In this document: piece after piece, positions 42,862 to 51,572 of the stretch | Numbering within the stretch: position 1 is the first letter of the stretch | How the letters are laid out: every line of letters starts with the position of its first letter | NCBI GenBank assembly: GCA_017618015.1 | Contig: JAFZVC010000003.1 | Span: 1-64,000, forward strand | From: Spirochaetaceae bacterium | Lineage (GTDB): Bacteria; Spirochaetota; Spirochaetia; Treponematales; Treponemataceae | DNA length: 64,000 bases | Reading direction: 5' to 3' | The notes under the pieces: generated by a model | The model's input: the letters and a program-made list of their open reading frames with translations, nothing else | What the model was told of the DNA's origin: nothing | Databases searched by the model: none | Made by a program: the position numbers and the translations under genes

Positions 42862-43965
42862 TTATCCGAAGTATTCCTGCATCAATGATTTATATAAAAT
42901 TTCAGCTTTTTCGAGTGATTTCTGCACGGCAAATTTTGATTTGTCGATTTGTTGAACGAATGAGGCGAAGTCGTTTTGAAGTTCAATTGGTGGAACTGGG
43001 ATTTGAATAGCTTGCATTTCTTGTGCATTTATATTCGCTTGATTAACAGCTCCTTTTGCCATTTCTCGTAAAAGTTTTTTTATTGATTTAGTATTGAAAA
43101 ATGTAGATACATAATGTGGGTTTAGCTTTTCATTTAAGCGTACTCGAATAATGTAGCCAGCAATTATCATAGGGATATCTAAATTGAATAAACATGTTTT
43201 ACCACATAAATCAATGCTGTTAGTACGGTTAAAAAGAATATCTCCTTTTCTTACTTGGCATTTTTGCAATTCAGTATCTGGAATATCAATATATTTAAGA
43301 TTATTTAAATCGAGTTGACCTTCATATGTTATATTATTCATTCGAAGATAAGGGTATTTTCCATTTTCTACAGCAGGTTTACTTGTACCATATCGGACTT
43401 CTGAACATTGTTTGCCAAGTTCTGATATTTCCCATCCTTTTTCGTTTTTTACAGGATCTCCAAACATCTCGATAAATCGGGATTTGATTAGAATGTCATA
43501 TTTATCTAATAGTAATTTGTGTTTTTTAATTATTTCATGACATTTGCAAAATTTTTCCGCTATATATCGTTGATTTTCCAATGAAGGTAGATTTAATTTT
43601 ATTGATTTATAGTCTTTAAAATAAATATGAGGTATTGTTGCCCCTGTATAAAATCTTCCAAGATTTTGTGATTTTAAAAATTCAGCTAGATAGTTAATAT
43701 CAACATTTTCATTTGGAAATATGTATTGCATAGTTCCTATAAGAGAAGACATTTCAGGATGAATTGATACACGTCCTACTCCTGCACCATCTTTGACAAT
43801 TCCAATATAGGGTTTATCTGATTTATAAAAATCTACATTCTTTATAAAACCTGCTGCCCCATATATCGGATATGTACCAAAGTTGTTCTCAATCTCATTC
43901 TGAGCAATACTTGAACTACCTTTTTCACAAATCTCTTCTAGCGTTACAGTTTTGGTATTTTTCAT
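42862..43965 (-). CDS. hsdS: Type I specificity subunit HsdS (second copy)
   Basis: A 367-residue subunit with two target-recognition domains, each followed by a conserved helix. The central repeat ends DKYDILIKSRFIEMFGDP near residue 170; the C-terminal one is IELQNDFASFVQQIDKSKF near 340. It binds HsdM and reads a bipartite DNA sequence. Its ATG overlaps the stop of the preceding hsdS (ATGA), so two full specificity genes are translated in tandem, which is unusual. Confidence 0.88.
   Translation of the reverse strand: MKNTKTVTLEEICEKGSSSIAQNEIENNFGTYPIYGAAGFIKNVDFYKSDKPYIGIVKDGAGVGRVSIHPEMSSLIGTMQYIFPNENVDINYLAEFLKSQNLGRFYTGATIPHIYFKDYKSIKLNLPSLENQRYIAEKFCKCHEIIKKHKLLLDKYDILIKSRFIEMFGDPVKNEKGWEISELGKQCSEVRYGTSKPAVENGKYPYLRMNNITYEGQLDLNNLKYIDIPDTELQKCQVRKGDILFNRTNSIDLCGKTCLFNLDIPMIIAGYIIRVRLNEKLNPHYVSTFFNTKSIKKLLREMAKGAVNQANINAQEMQAIQIPVPPIELQNDFASFVQQIDKSKFAVQKSLEKAEILYKSLMQEYFG
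43456..43485. repeat. 30-base direct repeat R2, hsdS copy 2
   Basis: Identical to 41765-41794. Recombination here and at R1 would replace the second recognition domain of hsdS by that of the silent cassette while keeping the frame. Confidence 0.75.
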
Positions 43966-45074
43966 GCTGCAAGTCCTTTTGAAATGTATTCAAATTTTGA
44001 TTTGTCGATTTGTTGAACGAAAGCGGCAAAGTCGTTTTGAAGTTCAATTGGTGGAACTGGAATTGTTATTTTTCGTATCTCTGAAAGATTTAATGTTTTT
44101 TGGGCAATTCCTTTAACACGTTCTTCGATTTGCTTTTGTGCATCTGGTGACAATAAAGCTCCATGAAAATAAGTGCTATTTATCAAATCTTTCTTTGGCT
44201 TTAAGTATGCAATATGCCGTTGAAATAAGAATTTCCTATCGTTCTCAACAATAGCAGGATGTCCATATGAACCTACAGTTGAAAGAAGTAAATCTCCAAT
44301 TTCTATAGGAGTTCTTTTATATAACTCTTCATAAGTTTTTTCAGAAATAAACTTTTCTGTTTCGTATGTTATTCTATTTCCTGCAATATTTGATACAAAC
44401 AAAAATGGAATCCCTGTTAGTGTAAACTTCGGTGGTTGATGTGTACCATCTGTTATAATTGAACAAATATTTTCCAATGCCTGACATTCTGATTTTTTAT
44501 AGTTGTCAAACATCTCGATAAATCGGGATTTGATTAACATATCGTATTTTTTAAGCATCTGCTTGTATTTGGTGATGATTGAAGTACATTTATCTAGTTG
44601 TCTTGCAATTTGTTTTTGTATTTCAAGTGTAGGAATTGGTATTTTAAGATTAGAAATATCTTGTAGAGAAATAGATGGGTAAGCTTCATCTTTTACAAGA
44701 GTATTCGGTTTTATATGTCTGAGGCAGTATTCTATGTAGTCAGAAGAGTCTTCATTTGGCTTTACAATAGCAAGGTGACTAACAACATAGGCATCATTCT
44801 TTAATTGATAAACATAGCCTTTCATGCAAGACATTCCACTTTTTGCAAAAAGAATAGAACCGGCTTGGTATTTTTTTAACTTGTGAGATTTTGCAACTTC
44901 TTCTGAAACTTTCTGAATTTGATTTTCAGTTTTTCCTTGTATTAGCTCAATTAGATTTCCTGCTTTTACAAATGGAGTTCCATTATCACAATAATTTGAA
45001 TCTCCTTGAGGGGCTCCTTGACCAGCTGCTATTTCACATATATCGCCAAGTCGTACTGTTTTCCACTCGCTCAT
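43962..45074 (-). CDS. hsdS: Type I specificity subunit HsdS (first copy)
   Basis: A 370-residue subunit. Recognition domain 1 (residues 1-150, MSEWKTVRLGDICEIAAG) is followed by the central helix LKKYDMLIKSRFIEMFDN, recognition domain 2 and the terminal IELQNDFAAFVQQIDKSKF helix. It ends shortly after the R1 repeat with a tail that differs from the second copy. Its ATG overlaps the stop of the YhcG-type gene. Confidence 0.88.
   Translation of the reverse strand: MSEWKTVRLGDICEIAAGQGAPQGDSNYCDNGTPFVKAGNLIELIQGKTENQIQKVSEEVAKSHKLKKYQAGSILFAKSGMSCMKGYVYQLKNDAYVVSHLAIVKPNEDSSDYIEYCLRHIKPNTLVKDEAYPSISLQDISNLKIPIPTLEIQKQIARQLDKCTSIITKYKQMLKKYDMLIKSRFIEMFDNYKKSECQALENICSIITDGTHQPPKFTLTGIPFLFVSNIAGNRITYETEKFISEKTYEELYKRTPIEIGDLLLSTVGSYGHPAIVENDRKFLFQRHIAYLKPKKDLINSTYFHGALLSPDAQKQIEERVKGIAQKTLNLSEIRKITIPVPPIELQNDFAAFVQQIDKSKFEYISKGLAA
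43989..44051. repeat. 63-base perfect direct repeat R1, hsdS copy 1
   Basis: Identical to 41231-41293. Perfect identity over 63 bases between two otherwise different recognition domains indicates recent exchange. Confidence 0.85.
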
Positions 45075-46162
45075 TCGCCAATCTCCTTGCGTAAAAAGGC
45101 TTCCAGGGTTTTTGTATCTGGTAAGGTAAGCATATATGTAGAAACAAAGATCTTGTTATCCAGCCCTGCAAGTGCATACTCGACCATCTTTTTCCCTTTC
45201 TTTGTGCAAAGAAGAATACCAACAGGCGGATTATCACCTTCGTGCATTTCGTTTTCTTTGTAATAAGAAACATAAGAATTCAGTTGACTTAAATCTGCAT
45301 GTTTAAATTCATCATTTTTCAATTCAATAATGACATTGCAATGTAAAATTCTGTTATAAAAAACAAGGTCGGCATAATAGTATTCATCATCTATAATCAT
45401 TCTTTTTTGACGAGCTTCAAAACAAAAACCTTTTCCTAGTTCAAGAATAAAGCTTTTCAAGTGATTAATTAATGCATTTTCTAAATCGTTTTCTGTAAAC
45501 TGTTCAGGTCGTAATCCAAGAAACTCAAAAGAAAATGGGTCTTTTATACCTAAAGCCGGAAGATTATTTGTGTCTGTTCCTTCAAGAAGTTTTTTGGGGT
45601 TTTTACTTATTCCAGAACGGAAAAATAAGTTTGTTGAAATCTGTCTACGTAATTCTTGTACACTCCAACAACATTTTATACATTCAACTTCATAAAAAAA
45701 GCGGGCAAGAGAATCTTCTTGTGTCATTATTTCGACTATATGTGAAAAAGAAAGTTTTGTTATTAATTGTTCTGCAGGTGTTTCTAAAAAGTCCGATGCC
45801 GTCGGACTTTTTCCTGTTTCCAGATAATTCTTTATCTGTGGATATAATAAGTAAAACTTTCTGCTATTTTTCAGAAGCGTTTCATTCAACCCTTTTTTAT
45901 TAATTTTATCTGCAAGTCGTTTAATTAGTTTATCACCATATTTAGCTCTATCACTGCCATTCTGTTCGTATTCGACTATATAAAACCCAATAATATAGTT
46001 GCGGACTGTTGCAAAACGATTAATAGCCTTTACAGTTGCAGAATATGCAGATTCATGAAGTGATTCTATTGAGCTAGAAAGTTGCTCAAATGAGAGCTCT
46101 TTTTTTTCTTTCCAATTTTCAGGTAAATTATAAACGCTGCTAATTTCGTTTTCTGATTTCAT
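45071..46162 (-). CDS. YhcG-type PD-(D/E)xK nuclease (DUF1016)
   Basis: A 363-residue protein of the DUF1016/YhcG family. The N-terminal half is helical and DNA-binding-like; the C-terminal PD-(D/E)xK fold has DDEYYYADLVFYNRILHCNVIIELK near residues 255-280. The family is linked to mobile elements and restriction loci, but its exact action is unclear. It sits between hsdM and hsdS with four-base gaps or overlaps, so it is part of the operon. Confidence 0.85.
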   Translation of the reverse strand: MKSENEISSVYNLPENWKEKKELSFEQLSSSIESLHESAYSATVKAINRFATVRNYIIGFYIVEYEQNGSDRAKYGDKLIKRLADKINKKGLNETLLKNSRKFYLLYPQIKNYLETGKSPTASDFLETPAEQLITKLSFSHIVEIMTQEDSLARFFYEVECIKCCWSVQELRRQISTNLFFRSGISKNPKKLLEGTDTNNLPALGIKDPFSFEFLGLRPEQFTENDLENALINHLKSFILELGKGFCFEARQKRMIIDDEYYYADLVFYNRILHCNVIIELKNDEFKHADLSQLNSYVSYYKENEMHEGDNPPVGILLCTKKGKKMVEYALAGLDNKIFVSTYMLTLPDTKTLEAFLRKEIGE

Positions 46163-46165
46163 TAA

Positions 46166-47632
46166 CTATTCTCCCAGCATTTTCTCTAACTCGTTCAAAT
46201 CATCGGCGATTTCTTTCTGCAAATCTTTGATTTCACCTATAAGCACTTTTGGGGCTGGATACTCAACCTTTTCGTAAACAACTTCTTTGTACTTGTTGAT
46301 GCTAAGGTCGTAGTTATTTGCAACGATTTCTGCCTTTGGAACAAAGAAACTCTGCTCCGTGCGCTTTCTGTCCTTTTCGGCATCAAGATTTTGATAGCGT
46401 TTGATAATATCAGGGATGTCGTTTGCATCTGTCGGCTGGCGCTTGTCGTCAAGGCTGTAGCCATCGGCTTTCATGTCGTAGAACCAGACGTTATCGGTAC
46501 CGCCCGCGCCTGTTTTAGTGAACACAAGGATTCCTGTGCTTACTCCGGCATAAGGCTTGAACACACCGCTTGGCATACTGATTACAGCCTGCAGCTGATG
46601 ATTCTCGACAAGCTCTTTCCTAAGAGCTTTATGCGCGTTGCTTGAACCGAAAAGAACGCCGTCAGGTACGATGCAAGCACAACGTCCACCCTTTTTTAGC
46701 ATTCGTATAAACAGCGCGACAAACAGGAGCTCTGTCTTTGTCGTGGAACAAATATTCGTAAGGCTTTCCGCAATTGTAGATTTATTTACGCTTCCTGTGA
46801 ACGGAGGATTCGCAAGTATAACATCGAACTCGCCTTCAATCTCGTTGTTCTTGCTTACGCTGTCCTGATAAGCAATGTGTGGCTCATGGATAGAGTGAAG
46901 AAGCAAGTTCATCGCGGAGATTTTGAGCATCGTGCTTCCTGTATCAAAACCTGTGAGCAAGCCTTTCGAATAATGTTCCCATTCTTTATCACCCATTTTT
47001 GTTCCGTAAGTGTCGCGGATATACTCTGCCGAAGAAATAAGGAATCCAGCTGTACCGCATGCCGGGTCGCAGATTCTGTCCATCGGCTGAGGCCTTATAA
47101 GCTGAACCATCATGTCGCGAATCTGTTTAGGAGTACGGAACATTCCGACCTGACCGGAGGAATTCATTTTGCTCAGGACATATTCGTAGATGTCGCCGAG
47201 CATGTCGCGAGCCTGTACTTCGGGATTCTCAAAAAGCTCGTCAAGTTTCGTGATTACTGCTTTTAGCGTCTGCGGGCTAGGTATGCTGAAAGCAGCATCT
47301 TTCATGTAGCGAGCAAACGCGCTTTCTTCGTTTGCGTTGATTTTCTTGATGAACGGAAAGATTTCTTTGTTCATCAAATTGAAAAGCTCTGTTTCCTCAA
47401 AGGTCTTGAATATGTGCCAGCGGTAGCTTTGTTTGTCCTGAGGAAAGATGTGCTCCTTCTTTTCGCCGGACATTTTTTCATACTGTTCGGTTTCGTTTTC
47501 AACTTCGTCAAGAGAGTGGATGAACATAAGGTATGAGAATTGTTCAATAACGGTCAGGTATTCACTCATTCCTGCGCTGAAGAAATCATCCCAGATAGAA
47601 TCAATTTTGTTTTTTATCTCGCCGGTAATCAT
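46166..47632 (-). CDS. hsdM: Type I DNA methyltransferase, HsdM subunit
   Basis: A 488-residue N6-adenine methyltransferase. SAM motif I DPACGTAGFLISS is near residue 187 and catalytic motif IV LANPPF near 272; the N-terminal HsdM bundle and a C-terminal coiled tail contact HsdS. It is the first gene of the operon. AGAGGA lies about nine bases before the ATG. Confidence 0.93.
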   Translation of the reverse strand: MITGEIKNKIDSIWDDFFSAGMSEYLTVIEQFSYLMFIHSLDEVENETEQYEKMSGEKKEHIFPQDKQSYRWHIFKTFEETELFNLMNKEIFPFIKKINANEESAFARYMKDAAFSIPSPQTLKAVITKLDELFENPEVQARDMLGDIYEYVLSKMNSSGQVGMFRTPKQIRDMMVQLIRPQPMDRICDPACGTAGFLISSAEYIRDTYGTKMGDKEWEHYSKGLLTGFDTGSTMLKISAMNLLLHSIHEPHIAYQDSVSKNNEIEGEFDVILANPPFTGSVNKSTIAESLTNICSTTKTELLFVALFIRMLKKGGRCACIVPDGVLFGSSNAHKALRKELVENHQLQAVISMPSGVFKPYAGVSTGILVFTKTGAGGTDNVWFYDMKADGYSLDDKRQPTDANDIPDIIKRYQNLDAEKDRKRTEQSFFVPKAEIVANNYDLSINKYKEVVYEKVEYPAPKVLIGEIKDLQKEIADDLNELEKMLGE

Positions 47633-47976
47633 TTAGCTTGTTCCTCTTCGTATTTACGAATTGTATTTTAGCATATTTAGAGCAAAAAAATCATATTTTC
47701 TCAATGTTTTTTATTGCTCTTCCTCCAATTTATTTGTCAATTTGTTGTTTTTTACTCTATCACAGGTTAGAGGACGTATATTGTCTCTGAAAGCTGCATT
47801 TTTTATGTTTCGATTTATTCTACGGTCTTATCGCTTTTTTTTGAAAAAGTTACGGCTCATTAATTCTACTTTTACATGCAGGGGCTCTTTATTTAAGAGC
47901 TGTTCCTGCATATAAAATCAAAACTCTGTATGGTATTGTCAAGTGCCTGTTTATAAATCATATAGTCATTTCTAAT
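47633..47976. other. AT-rich spacer with one hairpin
   Basis: No gene is seen. A stem-loop ATGCAGG-GGCTCTT pairs with AAGAGC-TGTT-CCTGCAT (47876-47911). It lies between the 3' end of the DUF262 gene and the start of hsdM, so it could end one transcript and the promoter of the restriction operon should lie here. Confidence 0.5.
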
Positions 47977-49803
47977 TTATAAACTCTCATAATACTTTCT
48001 GATTTTTGCTGACATTAATGAACGTCGTTTCTCCAAAAAGTCATTGTAATTTATAGCTTCCCAACTAGTAGCTTCCCAAGGAATACAGTTAGCCACAAGA
48101 TTCTCTTTAAGTTGCTCTAAATCGATAATTGACCCGCAAACAGCTTTTTTAGTCTCACATTGCTTAATTGCCTCTGTAAAATATTCTTTTGGAGAACGAT
48201 CACTTATAGATTTATTAACTTGAGTATCCAAGAAAGCAAAGTTTGCATCCTGGTTATATAAATTCTTTGAGAAATCCTTACGTTTCAAGTAAGCTTTTGG
48301 AAAGATGTGATGTACATCTCCTTGGATACTTATTAAGTCTTCAACACTTATATTATTCGAAAGTAAAGACATATCTTTCAACATAACTTGAGCTGCAAGA
48401 TAAACAATATAAGTCGGGTTTTTTGTCGATGTATTTGCAAGATTCTGTTTAAGGGCAACCTGCCAAAAATTATCTGATAAAGTTGCGGCTTCTATATTTT
48501 CGAGGGTTTTTACGACTCCGTTCTCATTAATAGAGCGAATATCTTTATAAAAGGAAGATTCTGGAGAAGCACTATAGCGTCCGGTCAAAACAGAAAGAAC
48601 ATACCATTTTTGAACGACACGTTTGATTTCTCCAACAGGTACTTCTTTACTAATCTGAAGCCGTAAGAAGAGAGTATAGGCAAAATCTAGTGCCATTTTG
48701 GAGTTTATTAGCTTTTCAGAAATAAAACCAGCTCCACGTATAGCAAGCATGAATTGCTTGAAGTTGTTTTCATTGATTACATTCAAAACACCTTCATAAA
48801 GTTTTTTGTATGTATCTTCTACAATTTCGTTCTTGAATTCACGAGTCTCAAAATCACGTCCAGAAAGGAGACTTACAAGATCTGCTAATTTAGCACGAGG
48901 GTACATGTGCATAAATGCAACACGTAAAACATCATCACAATCAGGATCATAAACTGTTTCTGTATCGTTCTTGAGCCATCTTAACTTCTGAAAATATTCT
49001 GTCTTCGCAAAGTCTTTGTCACTTTCTGAAATAGTATCATAGAAATTTGGAGCCACACAAAGATGTGCAAAATAATCAATTATCTTTCTGAGAACGTTGC
49101 CATCGTTGTTTTCATCTGCCGCTATCTTCGACATTACAAAATCACCTTGGCTTAAAGCAGTTCCTTTTGAGTTGATTCTTATAAAAATATCAGTAACAAT
49201 ATCAATATCCAGATTTGCAGCGAGATCAATAACTCCCAAACTTCGTTGTGCTATACCTTTTAAACGGCTAATAATCCTGTTTAACTCTTCTGGTTTCATT
49301 TCTGGATTATTTTGACAATATGTGTTGATAAATGTCCATTCATTGAATGTCTTTTCATCAAATACATCTGCAACATCTGCTATCCATTTTTTATCATTTA
49401 AATGAGCAGGTGTTTGAACTGCAAAAATTTCAGCATCTTTTTCTTGGGAAAGAGCTTCAAAAGGGTTAAAAGCAATTTTAATCCTATCCTTTTTATATTC
49501 CTTATTTATAACCTTAATTCCAGCAATAGAAGTCATTAATGCAGTAACCCGTTGCTGTCCATCAATAAGAATCTTTTTTCCGGCAGAAAGACTTCCGTCT
49601 TTTAATCTGACATTTGGACTCTGCCAAATTATTAAGTAGCCTGTAGGAAAGCCTTTGTATAAAGAATCCAGAAGATCTCGAACTTGCACTTTTTCCCAAA
49701 CAAATGGTCTTTGTATTTCTGGAATTGCAATAACTCCATTATGAATATTACTTAACAAAGTTCCCACAGTCACGGTGGTAGGGGTATAAGCTTCTGTTTC
49801 CAT
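47977..49803 (-). CDS. DUF262 protein with HNH-like C-terminus (GmrSD-like)
   Basis: A 608-residue protein. The N-terminal DUF262 domain has the ParB-like nucleotide-hydrolysing motif ILIDGQQRVTALM near residue 80 and IPEIQRPFVWEKVQVRDLLDSL near 30. The C-terminal part carries DVHHIFPKAYL, an HNH-type nuclease motif of the DUF1524 kind. This is the GmrSD type IV restriction layout, which attacks modified phage DNA. AGGAG lies nine bases before the ATG. It is a stand-alone gene next to the type I operon. Confidence 0.82.
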   Translation of the reverse strand: METEAYTPTTVTVGTLLSNIHNGVIAIPEIQRPFVWEKVQVRDLLDSLYKGFPTGYLIIWQSPNVRLKDGSLSAGKKILIDGQQRVTALMTSIAGIKVINKEYKKDRIKIAFNPFEALSQEKDAEIFAVQTPAHLNDKKWIADVADVFDEKTFNEWTFINTYCQNNPEMKPEELNRIISRLKGIAQRSLGVIDLAANLDIDIVTDIFIRINSKGTALSQGDFVMSKIAADENNDGNVLRKIIDYFAHLCVAPNFYDTISESDKDFAKTEYFQKLRWLKNDTETVYDPDCDDVLRVAFMHMYPRAKLADLVSLLSGRDFETREFKNEIVEDTYKKLYEGVLNVINENNFKQFMLAIRGAGFISEKLINSKMALDFAYTLFLRLQISKEVPVGEIKRVVQKWYVLSVLTGRYSASPESSFYKDIRSINENGVVKTLENIEAATLSDNFWQVALKQNLANTSTKNPTYIVYLAAQVMLKDMSLLSNNISVEDLISIQGDVHHIFPKAYLKRKDFSKNLYNQDANFAFLDTQVNKSISDRSPKEYFTEAIKQCETKKAVCGSIIDLEQLKENLVANCIPWEATSWEAINYNDFLEKRRSLMSAKIRKYYESL

Positions 49804-50076
49804 TTATAAAACTCCTAGAAATGTCACATACATCGTATTTATATGCCTTACACAATGCTTATTAAATTTCTTCCTCGATATATGCATTTGATTTGTTTGT
49901 CTCGAAAAAAAAAATCGTTTTTCCTACAAGCCCCATAATTATATCATATGTCTCTTGATTTTTAAGAGCATAAAATTTAAATATTCTCTAAAAAATATGA
50001 GAATCTTCACTAATAATTCAATTTTATCCTATCCACAGTGTCGTATGCTGTCCCTGAAGTCGTTTTTTCCATTTTT
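49804..50076. other. AT-rich spacer between defence genes and head module
   Basis: No gene recognised. It carries the presumed promoter region of the DUF262 gene and A/T runs. Base composition changes sharply at about 50.04 kb, where the phage-like module ends. Confidence 0.45.
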
Positions 50077-50475
50077 TCACCCCGACACCCTTATGATGCA
50101 CTCATCACCCCGGAAGCTGCCCATCCTCGCGCTCTCCCATGCCACATCGCGCCTGTGCGCTTCTATAAGCTTCTCCAAAAGTTCCCTGTACCTAGCTCTT
50201 GTCCGCCAGCTCTCTTTTGTCTCAGGGGAAACAATCCTTACTTCTACCGAATAAACCACGTTCCTAAGAATCCTGTCCTTCTCGGTGTGCTCTCCGCTTC
50301 TTACGCCAATCCTTGCGTATGGAATCCTGCCTGAGCCTGTTTCTATGAAAACGTCCGTCAGCTTTCCCAAGTCGTTTCCGTCGTTCCTCTCGCGGTTGTC
50401 TTCCTCAATCATCTGGTTGTAATCATCAATGAGCAGTTCTTTAAGACGCTCCATTATTCTCTCTTCCCTCGTCAT
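50077..50475 (-). CDS. Probable neck/tail-completion protein
   Basis: A 132-residue protein at the end of the head module. It has the size and position of head-closure or tail-terminator proteins in HK97-like modules, and the pattern of charged helix, ARIGVRSGEHTEKDRIL and a beta-rich middle is compatible. I do not recognise a firm family motif. Its start overlaps the stop of the connector gene (ATGA). Confidence 0.55.
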   Translation of the reverse strand: MTREERIMERLKELLIDDYNQMIEEDNRERNDGNDLGKLTDVFIETGSGRIPYARIGVRSGEHTEKDRILRNVVYSVEVRIVSPETKESWRTRARYRELLEKLIEAHRRDVAWESARMGSFRGDECIIRVSG

Positions 50476-50762
50476 ATCGTCCTCGCCCTGAACGGCTCCA
50501 ATAGTGTCCTTATTGAGTCCTCTGCCGCCTTAAGGTTCTTCTCCGTTTTGTCTCCGGTCTGCAGTTTCCTGTACCAGTCTTTCCTGTCCGTGAATATCAT
50601 CAGCACGGCATCCTTAAGAGGGGCAGGGGAATCCTCGTATTCTTTCCCCAGGTATCTGCTCACGTACTCGTTCGCGCTCTTAAGAAGAAGCTCGTCAAGT
50701 TTCCTCTCCGTAACATCTAGTGGAGAAAGTTCTTCCAGTTCTTCGTATGTCAGAAACATCAT
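50472..50762 (-). CDS. Probable head-tail connector (gp6-like)
   Basis: A 96-residue, mainly helical protein (LTYEELEELSPLDVTERKLDELLLKSANEYVSRYLG). Size, helical content and place after the capsid gene fit gp6-like adaptor proteins that sit under the portal. The start at 50762 is chosen because AAAGGA lies nine bases upstream; the frame extends 46 codons further into a hairpin-rich non-coding stretch. Confidence 0.65.
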   Translation of the reverse strand: MMFLTYEELEELSPLDVTERKLDELLLKSANEYVSRYLGKEYEDSPAPLKDAVLMIFTDRKDWYRKLQTGDKTEKNLKAAEDSIRTLLEPFRARTI

Positions 50763-51023
50763 CTTGTGTCCTTTATTAAAGCTGTTCGGAAACTTCAGTT
50801 TCCTGAACAGCAACCTTATAAAAATGCAAGTTTTGCAAGGCTCTGCCTGAAAAACTTGGCGACGTGTGAGGAAACTAACAGAGTTTCCGAACACGTCCAT
50901 TATAAAAAAGGCGGCTGAGTTGCCGCCTTTCTGTCTGTTTTGTTTTCCTTAAAATATTTGCGATGTTTCAAGGCATTGTCCGCAATGCCTTGAAACTCGG
51001 CGGCAATCCCGGAACTGGTTGCC
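50763..51023 (-). other. Hairpin array and terminator inside the head operon
   Basis: Four stem-loops lie between two head genes: GTTTCAAGGCATT/AATGCCTTGAAAC (50965-50996, perfect 13 pairs), a terminator-like GGCGGC-aactca-GCCGCC with a T-run (about 50907-50931, minus strand), GGAAACT-aacag-AGTTTCC (50870-50888) and GCTGTTCGGAAACT/AGTTTCCTGAACAGC (50781-50811). Confidence 0.7.
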
Positions 51024-51572
51024 CTAGATGCTTACAAACAATGCTGCCTCAATTGAAGAGGTCGATTCGTTCGCAAGGTCATCCATGAAAATCTCAACGG
51101 GCATGTCGTCGTCGGCTCCGGCTATTATTCCTGCCTCTCCCGAAAGGGTGTTTATCCCTTTTGCGAGCGTCAGTGTGTCATATTCCTCGGAGAATCCCAG
51201 AGGATAAATCTTTATGCCTTCTCCTGCCTCAATGTCGTTGTCGAAGGTTATCTCACCTGTTCCGTCGTCAACGCTCTCTGCCTTTATGACGCTTGTTTTT
51301 CCGTTGGGATACCGCACTACGAAATGTCTGTCTGTCTCGCCATCATAGCCTGTGAGCTTGAGCGTGTCGGTGGTCTCCTCTACGTCCACCTTATAGCTTT
51401 CAAGTCCGTAGCACACCTTAAGCTTCTCGTTGCCGTTGTCATCATCGCTTCTTGCCCGAATCATCGTCACGAGAACTTTTCTTCCCCTCTCGGGGATGAA
51501 TATGCAGCAAGTGTTGCCGTCGTCAAGGAACTGAGCACGTTTTGCCGTAGAAAGTATCTGTCTGTCCATCAT
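51024..51572 (-). CDS. Unknown head-module protein, possible decoration protein
   Basis: A 182-residue acidic, beta-rich protein (KLKVCYGLESYKVDVEETTDTLKLTGYDGETDRHFVVRYPNG). It follows the major capsid gene with a four-base overlap, the usual place of capsid decoration proteins. No family is recognised. Because it is translationally coupled to the capsid gene it is probably structural. Confidence 0.6.
   Translation of the reverse strand: MMDRQILSTAKRAQFLDDGNTCCIFIPERGRKVLVTMIRARSDDDNGNEKLKVCYGLESYKVDVEETTDTLKLTGYDGETDRHFVVRYPNGKTSVIKAESVDDGTGEITFDNDIEAGEGIKIYPLGFSEEYDTLTLAKGINTLSGEAGIIAGADDDMPVEIFMDDLANESTSSIEAALFVSI

Noticed and set aside
41153-45074. Inverted copies of the hsdS repeats that would allow simple inversion
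   Set aside because: All copies of both repeats that I could find have the same orientation, so a plain invertible switch is not supported.
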